A DNA stretch of 64,000 nucleotides, from positions 62,001-126,000 of the forward strand of contig NZ_JAYMEM010000003.1 in the NCBI RefSeq assembly GCF_037029465.1, written 5' to 3'. The position numbers were made by a program, and so were the translations under genes. This stretch comes from Mesoflavibacter sp037029465 (lineage in GTDB: Bacteria; Bacteroidota; Bacteroidia; Flavobacteriales; Flavobacteriaceae). How positions within the stretch are numbered: position 1 is the first letter of the stretch; every line of letters begins with the position of its first letter. The notes below the pieces were generated by a model. That model was not told where the DNA came from, made no database searches, and saw only the letters and a list, made by a program, of their open reading frames with translations. Shown here piece by piece: positions 1 through 9,134 of the stretch.

Positions 1-263
1 GTAGTTAAAATAATGGTACTCACCACAGTTTCTATACGGCTAGACTTTTGCAAATCGTATAATTCTAATACGGTTCCAAAAATTGAGATGTAAAGTGCCA
101 GCACAAAAATCCAAGCCCAATGCTCATGACTTACCAAAAAGTAATCAAAATTAAAAATGGAACTGACTAAGTATAAAGAACCTCCAATAAATAGCAAATC
201 AAAGATACGTAATAGGATTTTACGTTCAGAAATTTCAAAATGTATGCCACTTGAGCTATTCAT
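1..263 (-). CDS. N-terminus of a polyprenyl-phosphate sugar-phosphate transferase (partial, runs off left edge)
   Basis: Open minus-strand frame from ATG at 263 to the window edge, about 87 codons, beginning MNSSSGIHFEISERKILLR. Two hydrophobic helices are visible (about residues 20-38 and 48-68), followed by a YDLQKSSR stretch. This layout is typical of the N-terminal membrane region of exopolysaccharide polyprenyl glycosylphosphotransferases (WcaJ/WbaP type), which move a sugar-1-phosphate onto undecaprenyl phosphate to start a repeat unit. The catalytic bacterial sugar transferase domain lies outside the window, so the assignment rests on the N-terminus and on position: it is the last gene seen of the minus-strand polysaccharide locus, 78 bp after a GT4 gene. 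Another membrane protein cannot be excluded. Confidence 0.6.
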   Translation of the reverse strand, partial: MNSSSGIHFEISERKILLRIFDLLFIGGSLYLVSSIFNFDYFLVSHEHWAWIFVLALYISIFGTVLELYDLQKSSRIETVVSTIILT

Positions 264-341
264 TGGCTATTGGTTGGAAGAATTTTCCCAAAGATAATAA
301 CTAAAAAATTTTATACAAGTTAATAGTCATTTTAATAACTA

Positions 342-1349
342 TCATTTTAAAATAGACAACCATTGGGCTTTAACCTGTTGCCAATCATAACATTCTGCTT
401 TTTGTCTGGCGTGTTTTGTCATTTCATCTAAAAATGAATGATCTTCTTTAAGTTGCTGTACAGCATTTACAAAACCTTCAACTTGATTTGGTGGCACTAA
501 TAAACCATCTTTTTGGTGATGGATTAAAAACGGTAACCCACCAACATCTGAAGAAATAACCGGTAATCCTAACGCCATAGCTTCTATCACGCTTACTGGC
601 ATATTATCAAAGTCAGTTGTATTTATAAATATATTATAATCTTTAGATAGTAAAATCCACTCACATTTGGTTAAACCACCTGTAAAAGTAACGTCTAATC
701 CCGTGGTTTTAGCGTAAGCTTTGGTCGTCTCTAAACTGCCATCCTTTTCAGGTCCTACCATACATAAAGAGGCATTATACCCTTTTGCTTTCAAAGTCTC
801 TAAAATATCTATAGCTAAAGTAGGGTTATAAATTTTAGAGAAAGAACGTACCCAAAGTAGTTTTATCTCATCTATAACTCGAGTATTAAACTCATATTGA
901 CTAATATCAATACTATTAGGTATGACTTTGCATGTATAACCTTTAGTTTCAAAATGATGCTTGATATACTCTGAAGGTGATACATTAATGTAAGAATACT
1001 TAAATATTAGTTGACTAAGCTTAGGGTTATTTGTTAAACGGTTAGGCAAGTTTCCGCCGTGTAAAACAGGTATGTATTTCAACTTTAAAAGACGACACAA
1101 CAGACTAACAGCTATAGCAAAATAAAAATTTAAAGTACTATAAGTATCAATTAGCACATAACTAGCTGTTTTACGCTGTTTAAAAACGGTTAATAACATG
1201 TCTAATAAACGTAAAAAAATATTACTTTTAGAAGACGCATAAGTCACTTTATAACCTAAATCTTCAAAATGAAGACCCAAGGTATCAATAGTAGATGCTG
1301 TATTGCCTTTATGCGCTAACTTGTTTCCTATGTAAACGAGATGAGTCAT
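342..1349 (-). CDS. GT4-family glycosyltransferase
   Basis: A 335-aa GT-B enzyme expected to transfer a sugar from a nucleotide donor onto the growing glycan at the cytoplasmic membrane face. An N-terminal acceptor-domain strand with a Gly/Asn loop (YIGNKLAHKGN, 6-16) is followed by the C-terminal donor domain. The donor motif is DNMPVSVIE (248-256), so the usual first Glu of the EX7E motif is Asp here, then GLPVISSDVGG (261-271). The start overlaps the end of the upstream Wzy-like gene by 41 bp. It is kept because the first residues already belong to the conserved first strand. Donor and acceptor cannot be read from sequence. Confidence 0.88.
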   Translation of the reverse strand: MTHLVYIGNKLAHKGNTASTIDTLGLHFEDLGYKVTYASSKSNIFLRLLDMLLTVFKQRKTASYVLIDTYSTLNFYFAIAVSLLCRLLKLKYIPVLHGGNLPNRLTNNPKLSQLIFKYSYINVSPSEYIKHHFETKGYTCKVIPNSIDISQYEFNTRVIDEIKLLWVRSFSKIYNPTLAIDILETLKAKGYNASLCMVGPEKDGSLETTKAYAKTTGLDVTFTGGLTKCEWILLSKDYNIFINTTDFDNMPVSVIEAMALGLPVISSDVGGLPFLIHHQKDGLLVPPNQVEGFVNAVQQLKEDHSFLDEMTKHARQKAECYDWQQVKAQWLSILK

Positions 1350-2658
1350 CTTTAATATGTATTAAACTTAAAGCATATATAAACGCTGGTGCTGCAATAC
1401 GCATAGAAGAATGGTTTATGGTTAAAAACCAAAACAGATAAAAAGAGAAAAAGAGCACGTTACTTCTATCTTTTAATCTTAAAAATAAAGGAACTAAAAG
1501 TAAGATACTAAACGCCAGTACGCCTAAACTACCATGTTCAGATATAATACGACTCATTTCATTATGTGAGGCAGCGTGTATACCTGTTTCTTGAAATCGT
1601 AAATCTTTGATACGTCCTACACCTACACCTATAAAAGGATGTTCTAAAAACTCTTCAAACTCAGCTATAAATAAATCTGTACGTCCTGTTGTTATATCGT
1701 TCTTCTCTACGCCTATAGCATTTTGATTGGCATAGCGCTTTTCAATCATTCCATTAGTCTGTATGGTAGAGATAATCCAAGTTGCAGCTCCCAGAACCAA
1801 AAAAACTACTACAGAAGATAGCATTCTAGTTTTATTAACCTTATCCATACTTTTATATTGAATAAATATAAAAGCTACTATCATTATTATAGCTGTAAAT
1901 ACACCTCCACGACTAAAAGTAACTATTGCTCTAAAGGCAAAAAGTAAAATAAATAATAAATCTAGATACTTTACTAATTTTGATTTAGAAAAATAAAAGA
2001 AACGAACCGTAAATAGAAAAAAGCCTAAACCTAAAATAGTAGAGACTTGATTTGGTCCAAAACCACCTGATGCAATAAAGTTTGAAGAAGTTCCTACTGC
2101 TACTTCGGATACATTAGGGTTGTAGGTAATAATATAAATCAATGTACTAACTAAAGGAAATACAATATGATTAACAACTTGTTTAAGCTGACTTTTACTT
2201 AACTGTATTTTATAACAAAACAACGCTGCAACACCTAAAGTTACTGGTCCACTTAAATTAAAAGCTATCGCCTTTCTAATATTACTACTCACATCAAGCA
2301 CATACAAAGAGACATAAACACTTGGCACTAATAATAATATATAAAGAAGGTAAGGACTTGCTTTAAAATGAAATCCTCTGTAAAAAAGTCCCATTACGCA
2401 AAAAAATATCACAAGGTATTTGCTAGACTCATAAAACAAACCACTACCTGTCATCCTTAAAATAACCTCAGCACCCAAAACATATGCACAAGCTTTAATA
2501 ATCTCAAATGCTTTTAAATTAGGTTTTGCACTGATAACTCTAAAGAAGAAATAAGCAACTAACCCATAAAAATAGATGTCACCAAAAGATCTGAAGAAAA
2601 ACATCAACAAACCTAAAACCACATGTAGTCCTAATATATTTAAATACTGCTTATCCAT
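1309..2658 (-). CDS. O-antigen ligase/polymerase family membrane protein (Wzy/WaaL-like)
   Basis: 449-aa polytopic protein with about ten to twelve hydrophobic segments and one long outward loop (about 295-365) holding GVGVGRIKDLRFQETG and then AASHNEMSRIISEHG. A large loop with G-G-R-D and H-N features before the last helices is typical of the Wzy_C/O-antigen ligase superfamily, which either polymerises lipid-linked repeat units or ligates glycan to an acceptor. Start ATG overlaps the stop of the upstream GT4 gene by one base, so translation is probably coupled. No Wzx flippase is seen in the window, while an ABC exporter is present at 31.6-33.8 kb; its exact role is therefore open. Confidence 0.82.
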   Translation of the reverse strand: MDKQYLNILGLHVVLGLLMFFFRSFGDIYFYGLVAYFFFRVISAKPNLKAFEIIKACAYVLGAEVILRMTGSGLFYESSKYLVIFFCVMGLFYRGFHFKASPYLLYILLLVPSVYVSLYVLDVSSNIRKAIAFNLSGPVTLGVAALFCYKIQLSKSQLKQVVNHIVFPLVSTLIYIITYNPNVSEVAVGTSSNFIASGGFGPNQVSTILGLGFFLFTVRFFYFSKSKLVKYLDLLFILLFAFRAIVTFSRGGVFTAIIMIVAFIFIQYKSMDKVNKTRMLSSVVVFLVLGAATWIISTIQTNGMIEKRYANQNAIGVEKNDITTGRTDLFIAEFEEFLEHPFIGVGVGRIKDLRFQETGIHAASHNEMSRIISEHGSLGVLAFSILLLVPLFLRLKDRSNVLFFSFYLFWFLTINHSSMRIAAPAFIYALSLIHIKDDSSRLHRKQVSA

Positions 2659-3737
2659 TAATGAGGCACAAAGTTAGAATATATCCCTTTAATAGTTGAA
2701 ATAACAGCCTTTTTTGAAAAATTATTGTCTATATGTTGGCGTAAAGCATTCCCAAACAACTCTTGTTTTAAAGGATTATTAATATAATAGTCTAAAGCGC
2801 GCCTTAGTGACTCTGGGTCACTAGACGGTACCAACAGTCCGGTTTGTTGATCTATGATTACTTCTTTACATTGTCCTACATTAGTAGCTATAGTAGGCAA
2901 ACCCGCTAAACCATATTCAATTAAAGCTAGCGGTAAACCTTCAGATTTTGAAGATAGCACACCTATATCACAATGCTTTAAAATAGCCGAAGTATCTGGA
3001 CAACTCCCGTAAAGAAAGACACCATCAGACAACTTAAAATCTTTGATATATTTCTTAATAGATTGAGAGTAATCATCTTCAAAATCTTTACCTATTAAAT
3101 GCAACGTCCAATCTTTATTTTTATCGTATAGAGTTTTAAAAGCCATCAACAAATTAATATGATCTTTTTGTGGCCTTAAATTAGCCAAACAAACAATACG
3201 TTTCCCTGTTTTTCCGTGTAATTGGGTAACTAAATCCTGTTTTTCTTTAACTGAAAAATTAGGTAAATAACTTACAGATGTAACATGAAGTTTTCGTTTA
3301 GCCCATGATGCTAATAAAGTATTTACACTAAACACATGATTAAAAAAGTAAGAGCATAATTGTAATATACGTATGGGACGTCGATGTAAAAACTCACTAT
3401 GCCCATAATGATCATGCCAAATAATTTTAATTTTTGGATAAAGTAATTTAACTAATGTAGCTGTAAAGAAAGAACTAGAATGGGCATGTATAATATCGAT
3501 TTGTTCTTTTTTAATAAAGTCTTTAAGCCTTATAATTGCTTTTAAATCAAATGTTCGTTTCTTGTTTAACAACAAATAACCAACCTTTGGGTCTAATGAT
3601 GCTTTAAGGATACCTTCTTGTCTTGTACTACATAGATAAGATTTAGAAATTTCAGCTGATAAAGCATTCGCTATGTTTACAGCAACACGCTCTGCGCCTC
3701 CTGCTTCCAAACTATCTATAAGTTGTAATACTTTCAT
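2658..3737 (-). CDS. GT4-family glycosyltransferase
   Basis: 359-aa GT-B enzyme. The N-terminus contains the very common GT4 signature GGAERVAVNIA (13-23). The donor domain has SEGLPLALIE with the two Glu of EX7E at 266 and 274, then AGLPTIATNVGQ. It ends one base into the start of the Wzy-like gene. Upstream there is no other gene for 145 bp, the gap being filled by a decayed 7-bp array. It probably adds one residue of the repeat unit; sugar specificity unknown. Confidence 0.92.
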   Translation of the reverse strand: MKVLQLIDSLEAGGAERVAVNIANALSAEISKSYLCSTRQEGILKASLDPKVGYLLLNKKRTFDLKAIIRLKDFIKKEQIDIIHAHSSSFFTATLVKLLYPKIKIIWHDHYGHSEFLHRRPIRILQLCSYFFNHVFSVNTLLASWAKRKLHVTSVSYLPNFSVKEKQDLVTQLHGKTGKRIVCLANLRPQKDHINLLMAFKTLYDKNKDWTLHLIGKDFEDDYSQSIKKYIKDFKLSDGVFLYGSCPDTSAILKHCDIGVLSSKSEGLPLALIEYGLAGLPTIATNVGQCKEVIIDQQTGLLVPSSDPESLRRALDYYINNPLKQELFGNALRQHIDNNFSKKAVISTIKGIYSNFVPH

Positions 3738-3882
3738 TTTTCTAATTACTATTCATTACTTTAACCATACAACTTCTTACTTCTATTATCTACCAGCTAC
3801 CTACTGCAAACTGTTGACTGCTGACTGCATACTTTTACCTCTTGTCTCTTGCTTCTTAATTCTTGTTTATTTCCTCTTATCT
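3738..3882 (-). repeat. Decayed heptamer-period array directly after the stop codon of the gene at 3883
   Basis: Read on the minus strand from the first base after the TAG stop (3885-3883), the sequence divides into about 16 successive 7-mers that mostly keep AG at positions 1-2: AGATAAG, AGGAAAT, AAACAAG, AATTAAG, AAGCAAG, AGACAAG, AGGTAAA, AGTATGC, AGTCAGC, AGTCAAC, AGTTTGC, AGTAGGT, AGCTGGT, AGATAAT and so on, to about 3770. Units differ but the 7-base phase is held. Stops occur in several frames. A plus-strand open frame covering this stretch is not a gene. Confidence 0.7.
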
Positions 3883-5007
3883 CTATACTCTATTTTCTTC
3901 AAACAAAATCAAATCCCTAATTTCCTTTTCAAATCGATCCAAAGTATATGCTTGCGACCATTCTAAAGCTTTTGTTGACATCGACTTAAAATTTGCTTCA
4001 GTATAGCTATTAAAAACTTTAACTGCTTGACCTAAATCTGCCTCTACAAGTATGCCTCGTTCTCCATGACCTAACATAGTTGGTATACAAGACACTTTAG
4101 TTGCTAAAGGAATAACTCCAAAAAACATCGCTTCCGCAACCACTTTTGGCCAACCTTCAGATTTTGAAGCTAAAATTAAAAAATGTGATGTTTTATAATA
4201 GGTTTTTATAACATCTTTTGGCTGATTACCATGTAAAATAATATAAGCTTCTAATTGATGTGATTTAATATAGCTTTCTAGTTTTGGTCTTAATACCCCA
4301 TCGCCAAATAAATGTAACCGTACTTGTTGACCTTGTTTTAGTAATTGTTCTATCAACTGAATAGCAAACAAAGGACGCTTCCCTTCGACTAAACTACCTA
4401 CAAACATAAATTCTAAAGCACTTCTGTAGTCTCTTACTTTTAAGGGTTCTTTTTCTGCTTCGGTAAAAGTAGCTGTGAAAAATGATTTAATATTTTTAGT
4501 TTGATTAGGCCAATCACCATAGACCAAAGCCGTCATATTTTTTGTTAAAAGTGTATTAGATAATAACCACTTTTGCAATCGATAACTTAAGGGTTGTTTA
4601 GATTTTGGATCCCAATTACCAGCATACTTGGCGGTTTTTATTTTTTTAGGAAAAAAAATTTGAACAACACAACCTAATAATCCAATATTTCCTGGACATC
4701 TTAAATGTATGTGATCTGCCCAAATCATAGCCTTAAACAGTGTTATTATAATAATTGGTAGTTTTATAACACTTAAGATAATGTGTATTATAGATGTTAA
4801 TTGTAAGCTAGGAACAGCTACAAGTTCTGGTTGATTTTTAAAAGGCGCTGTCAACAATTTACCAGAATAACTATTTGGTGATAAAATTTTAAATTCGTCT
4901 ACATTATCAGACCAAATATCCATTTCTCTAACATATGGTGCGTAAGCACAATAAGTTTTGTTTTGATATAATGTTGGGGCATTGGTTACTACTAAAAACT
5001 TCATCAT
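3883..5007 (-). CDS. GT4-family glycosyltransferase
   Basis: 374-aa GT-B enzyme beginning MKFLVVTNAPT. The donor-site motif SEGWPKVVAEAM holds Glu284 and Glu292 of EX7E, and GDGVLRPKLESYI (235-247) is the usual region before the UDP-binding helix. Starts in the ATGA overlap (4 bp) with the stop of the hexapeptide acyltransferase upstream, so the two are translationally coupled. The stop codon is immediately followed by a decayed 7-bp array. Specificity unknown. Confidence 0.9.
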   Translation of the reverse strand: MMKFLVVTNAPTLYQNKTYCAYAPYVREMDIWSDNVDEFKILSPNSYSGKLLTAPFKNQPELVAVPSLQLTSIIHIILSVIKLPIIIITLFKAMIWADHIHLRCPGNIGLLGCVVQIFFPKKIKTAKYAGNWDPKSKQPLSYRLQKWLLSNTLLTKNMTALVYGDWPNQTKNIKSFFTATFTEAEKEPLKVRDYRSALEFMFVGSLVEGKRPLFAIQLIEQLLKQGQQVRLHLFGDGVLRPKLESYIKSHQLEAYIILHGNQPKDVIKTYYKTSHFLILASKSEGWPKVVAEAMFFGVIPLATKVSCIPTMLGHGERGILVEADLGQAVKVFNSYTEANFKSMSTKALEWSQAYTLDRFEKEIRDLILFEENRV

Positions 5008-5558
5008 ATATATCCTTTGGAAGTGTTATGGTTTACAATTTTAGCAGGTACACCAACTAAGGTTACTCCGGCTTCAAAACTGTTAACTACTAATGAGTTG
5101 GCAGCAATAACACAATCGTTTCCTACAGAAATTTTACCTGCAACAACAGCATTAGCACCAATATAAACATTATCACCTATAACTGGCACTCCTCTTGAAG
5201 TTTCTCTACCACTTACGCCAATAGTAACACCTTGTGAGATATTACAATTATTACCTATGACACTTTTAGCATTAATTATAATACCTCCAAAATGACCTAT
5301 GTATAATGAATGCCCTATACTTGCAGAATAAGGTATTGAAATACCTGTTGTTATTTCAATTAATTTTTGCCACAACAAACTTAATAAGAGTAATAAATAT
5401 CTAACAATCGGAATTTTAAGAGTATAGAAAAAATGAGCTATCCTGTATTGAAAAACTGCCCAAAACCCTTGCGTTAAAAATACAATTGATAAAAAATGAC
5501 CACCATACTTTTTATACTTTCTATAATCTGAAGCTATTAAGGCAAAAACATGCATCAT
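5004..5558 (-). CDS. Serine-acetyltransferase-like hexapeptide-repeat acyltransferase
   Basis: 184-aa left-handed beta-helix protein. Residues 1-75 are a hydrophobic/alpha-helical cap (including IPIVRYLLLLLSLLW), and hexapeptide repeats run from about 78 to 175 (IGHSLYIGH, IGNNCNISQGVTIG, IGDNVYIGANAVV, VGNDCVIAANSLV). The ending LVGVPAKIV is usual for CysE-like O-acetyltransferases. Such proteins in polysaccharide loci (for example WcaB type) acetylate sugar hydroxyls with acetyl-CoA. The setting among glycosyltransferases makes glycan O-acetylation far likelier than cysteine synthesis. Coupled to the downstream GT4 by a 4-bp overlap. Confidence 0.85.
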   Translation of the reverse strand: MMHVFALIASDYRKYKKYGGHFLSIVFLTQGFWAVFQYRIAHFFYTLKIPIVRYLLLLLSLLWQKLIEITTGISIPYSASIGHSLYIGHFGGIIINAKSVIGNNCNISQGVTIGVSGRETSRGVPVIGDNVYIGANAVVAGKISVGNDCVIAANSLVVNSFEAGVTLVGVPAKIVNHNTSKGYI

Positions 5559-5564
5559 TATAAG

Positions 5565-6563
5565 TTAGATTTGCTTAGGTGGGTTAAAGATAATAGAAAA
5601 CCAACCAACGACACGACCTAAACTTTCAGTTAATGCTTTTTGTCGCTCTTTAGTTGTCACGATGTTAGTTAATCGTATTAATGTTAATAATAACGATGTA
5701 GCATGGAATTTCAATCTAGCTTTTAAATTTGGATTAGGATTTTTAACACGCCATACATACCAGCCATTTCTTAATACCATTTTACCGTATTTAAATTGGT
5801 TTGGTCGTCCTGAAGCGTCATGATAATGTGCTAAACGTGCGGCAGTGTTAATCCTATTTTTACCATATTGTAAAGCTCTTAAACTGAAGTCTGCATCTTC
5901 ATAAAGTCCATAACCTTCAAAGTACTTAGAAAAATTTATATGTGTAAACAAACTTTTCCTGAAAGCCATAGACATGCCTATTAATAAATCAACCTCATAT
6001 GATTGACCAGTCAAAGGGTAACCACAAGTCCTACCATGCGAAAAATCAGGTAGTATTCCAGGAAGTAGAGGAGACTGCAATCCAAGATAGTTTCTTGCTA
6101 CATTTCGTAAGCCCTCCTTAACTACATAATTATCAAATTGATAATACCTGTATTGGTTATAAGTTACATTAGGTTGTTTTTCTTTCCAATTATTTTCATT
6201 CACTGCAACACCTCCAACACCTATAACTTCAGGATATTTTGAAAACGTATTTAATACCTCTTCAAAATAATTAGGTTCTAAAACAGTATCATCATCCAAA
6301 AAACAAACCACATCTATAGTGCCTCCTACTTGGTTAATACCATAATTACGCTGTTTGGTTAATCCTCTATCTTTTTCTTCGACCTTGTAATAACGCAGGT
6401 GTTTAAATAATGGCTGTTCAAAAATAACTTGAGTTGCATCGTCTATAGAGCCATCAATAATTAAAATTTCATCTGGATATAGACTTTGTGTTCTTACCGA
6501 TTGTAATAGAGTAAGTAAGGCTTGCGGACGCATATATGTACAAACAATTAAAGAAAACCTCAT
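5565..6563 (-). CDS. GT2-family glycosyltransferase
   Basis: 332-aa GT-A enzyme. FSLIVCTYMRPQALL at the N-terminus is the nucleotide-binding strand/loop and CFLDDDTVLEPNYFEE (about 91-106) is the metal-binding DXD region. FEGYGLYEDADFSLR (about 217-231) gives the ED acceptor/base motif. The last 50 residues contain a short hydrophobic segment that may anchor it to the membrane. Six bases separate it from the acyltransferase and two from the GT47 gene, so it is within one operon. Donor sugar unknown. Confidence 0.9.
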   Translation of the reverse strand: MRFSLIVCTYMRPQALLTLLQSVRTQSLYPDEILIIDGSIDDATQVIFEQPLFKHLRYYKVEEKDRGLTKQRNYGINQVGGTIDVVCFLDDDTVLEPNYFEEVLNTFSKYPEVIGVGGVAVNENNWKEKQPNVTYNQYRYYQFDNYVVKEGLRNVARNYLGLQSPLLPGILPDFSHGRTCGYPLTGQSYEVDLLIGMSMAFRKSLFTHINFSKYFEGYGLYEDADFSLRALQYGKNRINTAARLAHYHDASGRPNQFKYGKMVLRNGWYVWRVKNPNPNLKARLKFHATSLLLTLIRLTNIVTTKERQKALTESLGRVVGWFSIIFNPPKQI

Positions 6564-6565
6564 AA

Positions 6566-7591
6566 TTACCTTGCTTTAAATTGTTTATAAATGGCTTTAA
6601 AATAGGCGTCACGTTTTAAATATTGTAACCATAGCTCTCTGTTAGCTTGTTGTAAAGCTTTAAATTCAGTGTCACTTAATGACTGATGAAAATCAAGAAT
6701 TTGTCTAACCATTGGCACTTTACTTTTAGCATCAATAATCACGCAATGTTTTTGCCAATCAATAATGTTTGCTAATGGTAATCTACAATCTGTATTTAAT
6801 AAAATAGGGATACGTCCGACTGCTAAAGTTTCATAAAAACGTACCGAAAAATTACCAACACCACGAATGCAAAAGGTATAAGCATTAGTATAAATATTGT
6901 CGTAAAATGCAATACTACTGTCGCGTCTAGTTGCTTCATTATGTAATCCTGCGCGGTATTGATTTCGAAGTATAAAATTGGTATTTACTTTATCGTTTAC
7001 TGCTAATGTTTGTAAATATCTAGCGCGTTTAATACTTGAAGGGTAAAACGATTGTTTATCTACCAGCCAACCTTTAAAACGACGCTTAACACTGTATTTT
7101 AAATGGTTAACTAACTCTTTTAACCACTTTTTTAATCCTAATTGAGCGTGCCCTACAAAACCAATAGTAGGTTGTTCCGTTTTCTCTAAAGGTTTAAATT
7201 CTGAATTTATAAAAGTCGAATAAGGATCATTTATAAATGAAGGCAATATAAAAGTCCCTTTAGACAACAAACTATCAAAACCTCCTAATCTAAACGTATA
7301 ACTATTTTTTATATAATTAGTATACCCATAATCACCTGCAGTATAAATCCATAATTGTTTTTGATGCTGCTTGGCAAGTTGCAATAATTCTTGACTAGCT
7401 TGTTGATGCTTTATAAACACCGCATAATCTATAGGAAACACAACTACATCTGCATCTGTAATCGTATCGGTAATATGATACAAACTAAGCAGTTCTTGGT
7501 TTGGCTTAAACACCAAATCAAATAACAACGGAAAGACTTGACGTCGATACGTTTCTGTTAAAAAACCAGTATTAGTGTAAAGTTTAAGCAT
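6566..7591 (-). CDS. Exostosin-like glycosyltransferase (GT47 type)
   Basis: 341 aa. The decisive region is RGVGNFSVRFYE with TLAVGRIPILL (243-265), the C-terminal exostosin pattern where an Arg-Gly loop is followed by an Arg/Glu helix and a G-R-I-P strand. Upstream, PTIGFVGHAQ (141-150) is the start of the donor domain. Exostosin-family enzymes in animals build heparan-sulfate backbones with GlcA or GlcNAc; bacterial members occur in capsule loci with unknown donors. It overlaps the following GT2 gene by 8 bp. The presence of sulfotransferases in the same locus is suggestive but does not prove a glycosaminoglycan-like product. Confidence 0.8.
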   Translation of the reverse strand: MLKLYTNTGFLTETYRRQVFPLLFDLVFKPNQELLSLYHITDTITDADVVVFPIDYAVFIKHQQASQELLQLAKQHQKQLWIYTAGDYGYTNYIKNSYTFRLGGFDSLLSKGTFILPSFINDPYSTFINSEFKPLEKTEQPTIGFVGHAQLGLKKWLKELVNHLKYSVKRRFKGWLVDKQSFYPSSIKRARYLQTLAVNDKVNTNFILRNQYRAGLHNEATRRDSSIAFYDNIYTNAYTFCIRGVGNFSVRFYETLAVGRIPILLNTDCRLPLANIIDWQKHCVIIDAKSKVPMVRQILDFHQSLSDTEFKALQQANRELWLQYLKRDAYFKAIYKQFKAR

Positions 7592-9134
7592 TGATAGATT
7601 GGCTTAGTTTCTGACTCCACTCGGCACTTTTTTGCCATTTCGCTTTAAATTGTTTTACAAACTTAAAAGGATTTTTTTCATTACCACGTCTATATTCTTT
7701 AAGTCCTAACAATAATTGATAGCCTTGTAATTGTTTAATTGTAAAATAAGTACTTTGTAATAAATAAATGGTTGGTGATGGCTTAGGTTGTATAATATCT
7801 TTCTGCCAAGGCAATAAAACCTTTGTCCTAAAACCTCCAATTGGTGCTTTTAGATGTGTTATCTTTAGTTCAGGCACAAATACTATATCTACTCCTTTAT
7901 TACGTAATTGCATACCAAACTCCGTATCTTCTCCAAAACCATTTTCATAAGCTAAGTTAAATTGTAAGCCTTTTAATTCTTTAGAACTAACTAAACTTGA
8001 ACCTGAACCAAAAATAGTAGTTTGATGTATTTTAAAAAAAGTTTGCTTTTGGTGTGGTTGTAAACATAAATAATTAATTGCTTTGATTCCATAGGTATCT
8101 AAAATTTCAAAACTGTGCTCTAAAATTTTTTTTTCAAACCTTATATCATCATCTGCAAAAAAAACCCATGCGCTTTTTATTTGTTGTAAAGCTATATTTC
8201 TTGCATTACAAACACCTGTTTGATGGGTAAAGGTATGTTTTATAATAAAAGGCCAATCTTGTGTGGTTAAGTAATCTAATTCAGAAAAAGCTTCTTTATC
8301 TGGATTTTGCTCTACAATAATAACTTGTTTAGGTAACACCGTTTGATTAGATAAGTCTTTCAATACGTCATATAAATATGGCTTCCTTCCAATCGTTGGT
8401 ATAATAACATCAACGGTCTTCTCTTGCACTGTGCTTTTAAAACTCTTCACCTCAACAGTATCTAAGCTTAGATCTCTTTTTAATTGTTTATAAACTAAAG
8501 ATTTTAGTAAAGAAAACAACATAAGCTTTCGTTCGTAAACCAAATAAGCTAAAGCTAAATAGAATGCCCAAACCCATTTGTAATGCTCTTTTACAAATTT
8601 AAAAAGGGTTGCTGTAGAAGCTGCTTTATTATTAGTTACTTCTTTATGTGTTAACAAAAGATTTGGTGACGAATAACAAAATAAACCTTGTGGCATACCT
8701 TGCTTTGCAAGACTTATTAAAAAATAATTAAAATCACTGGATATGTCTATGTGCTGTCTCACTGTATTAAGTACTGAAGCATGTAAACCTCCAACCATGC
8801 TAGACATTAACCAAGTTGGATACGTTACAGATTTGTTTACTTTATAAAAATAGCTTCGATCAACATACCCAATTACATCTAAAAGATAGTTATGATTTGA
8901 AGGATTAAAACTCGCCATGATTTTTTCATGATGAAACACCTTGTTAAACCCATCAGGGTTTAAAGATGTTTTTAACTCTAAATAACACCAAGCTATTATC
9001 TGTTTGGGATAAAGTGAAGCAAGTTCAAACAACTGTGTTGTTAGTTGATTAGATGTAAAGTTTACCTTTATACCTTGTAAACGCTCATCTAAAACTTCTA
9101 CTGCTTGCTTATTATTGTGAATTAAAAAAATCAT
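7584..9134 (-). CDS. GT2 glycosyltransferase with extra N-terminal domain
   Basis: 516 aa. The catalytic GT-A domain starts near residue 238 (VDVIIPTIGRKPYL), with VCNARNIAL and FFADDDIRFEKK (DXD region, about 328-340) and ENGFGEDTEFGMQL (about 395-408) as the acceptor-side ED motif. Residues 1-230 form a separate domain that looks like a second, degenerate nucleotide-diphospho-sugar-transferase-like fold without a clear DXD; I do not recognise it. Similar two-part proteins in flavobacterial loci are annotated simply as GT2. The start overlaps the stop of the upstream GT4 gene by 4 bp. Confidence 0.85.
   Translation of the reverse strand: MIFLIHNNKQAVEVLDERLQGIKVNFTSNQLTTQLFELASLYPKQIIAWCYLELKTSLNPDGFNKVFHHEKIMASFNPSNHNYLLDVIGYVDRSYFYKVNKSVTYPTWLMSSMVGGLHASVLNTVRQHIDISSDFNYFLISLAKQGMPQGLFCYSSPNLLLTHKEVTNNKAASTATLFKFVKEHYKWVWAFYLALAYLVYERKLMLFSLLKSLVYKQLKRDLSLDTVEVKSFKSTVQEKTVDVIIPTIGRKPYLYDVLKDLSNQTVLPKQVIIVEQNPDKEAFSELDYLTTQDWPFIIKHTFTHQTGVCNARNIALQQIKSAWVFFADDDIRFEKKILEHSFEILDTYGIKAINYLCLQPHQKQTFFKIHQTTIFGSGSSLVSSKELKGLQFNLAYENGFGEDTEFGMQLRNKGVDIVFVPELKITHLKAPIGGFRTKVLLPWQKDIIQPKPSPTIYLLQSTYFTIKQLQGYQLLLGLKEYRRGNEKNPFKFVKQFKAKWQKSAEWSQKLSQSINA

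Noticed and set aside
3673..3966. Plus-strand 97-aa open frame
   Set aside because: It covers a decayed heptad array and the antisense of two GT4 gene ends; composition is that of the repeat, with no domain.
5004..5558. Serine O-acetyltransferase for cysteine synthesis
   Set aside because: CysE-like only in the hexapeptide part; its operon partners are glycosyltransferases, so glycan O-acetylation is more likely.
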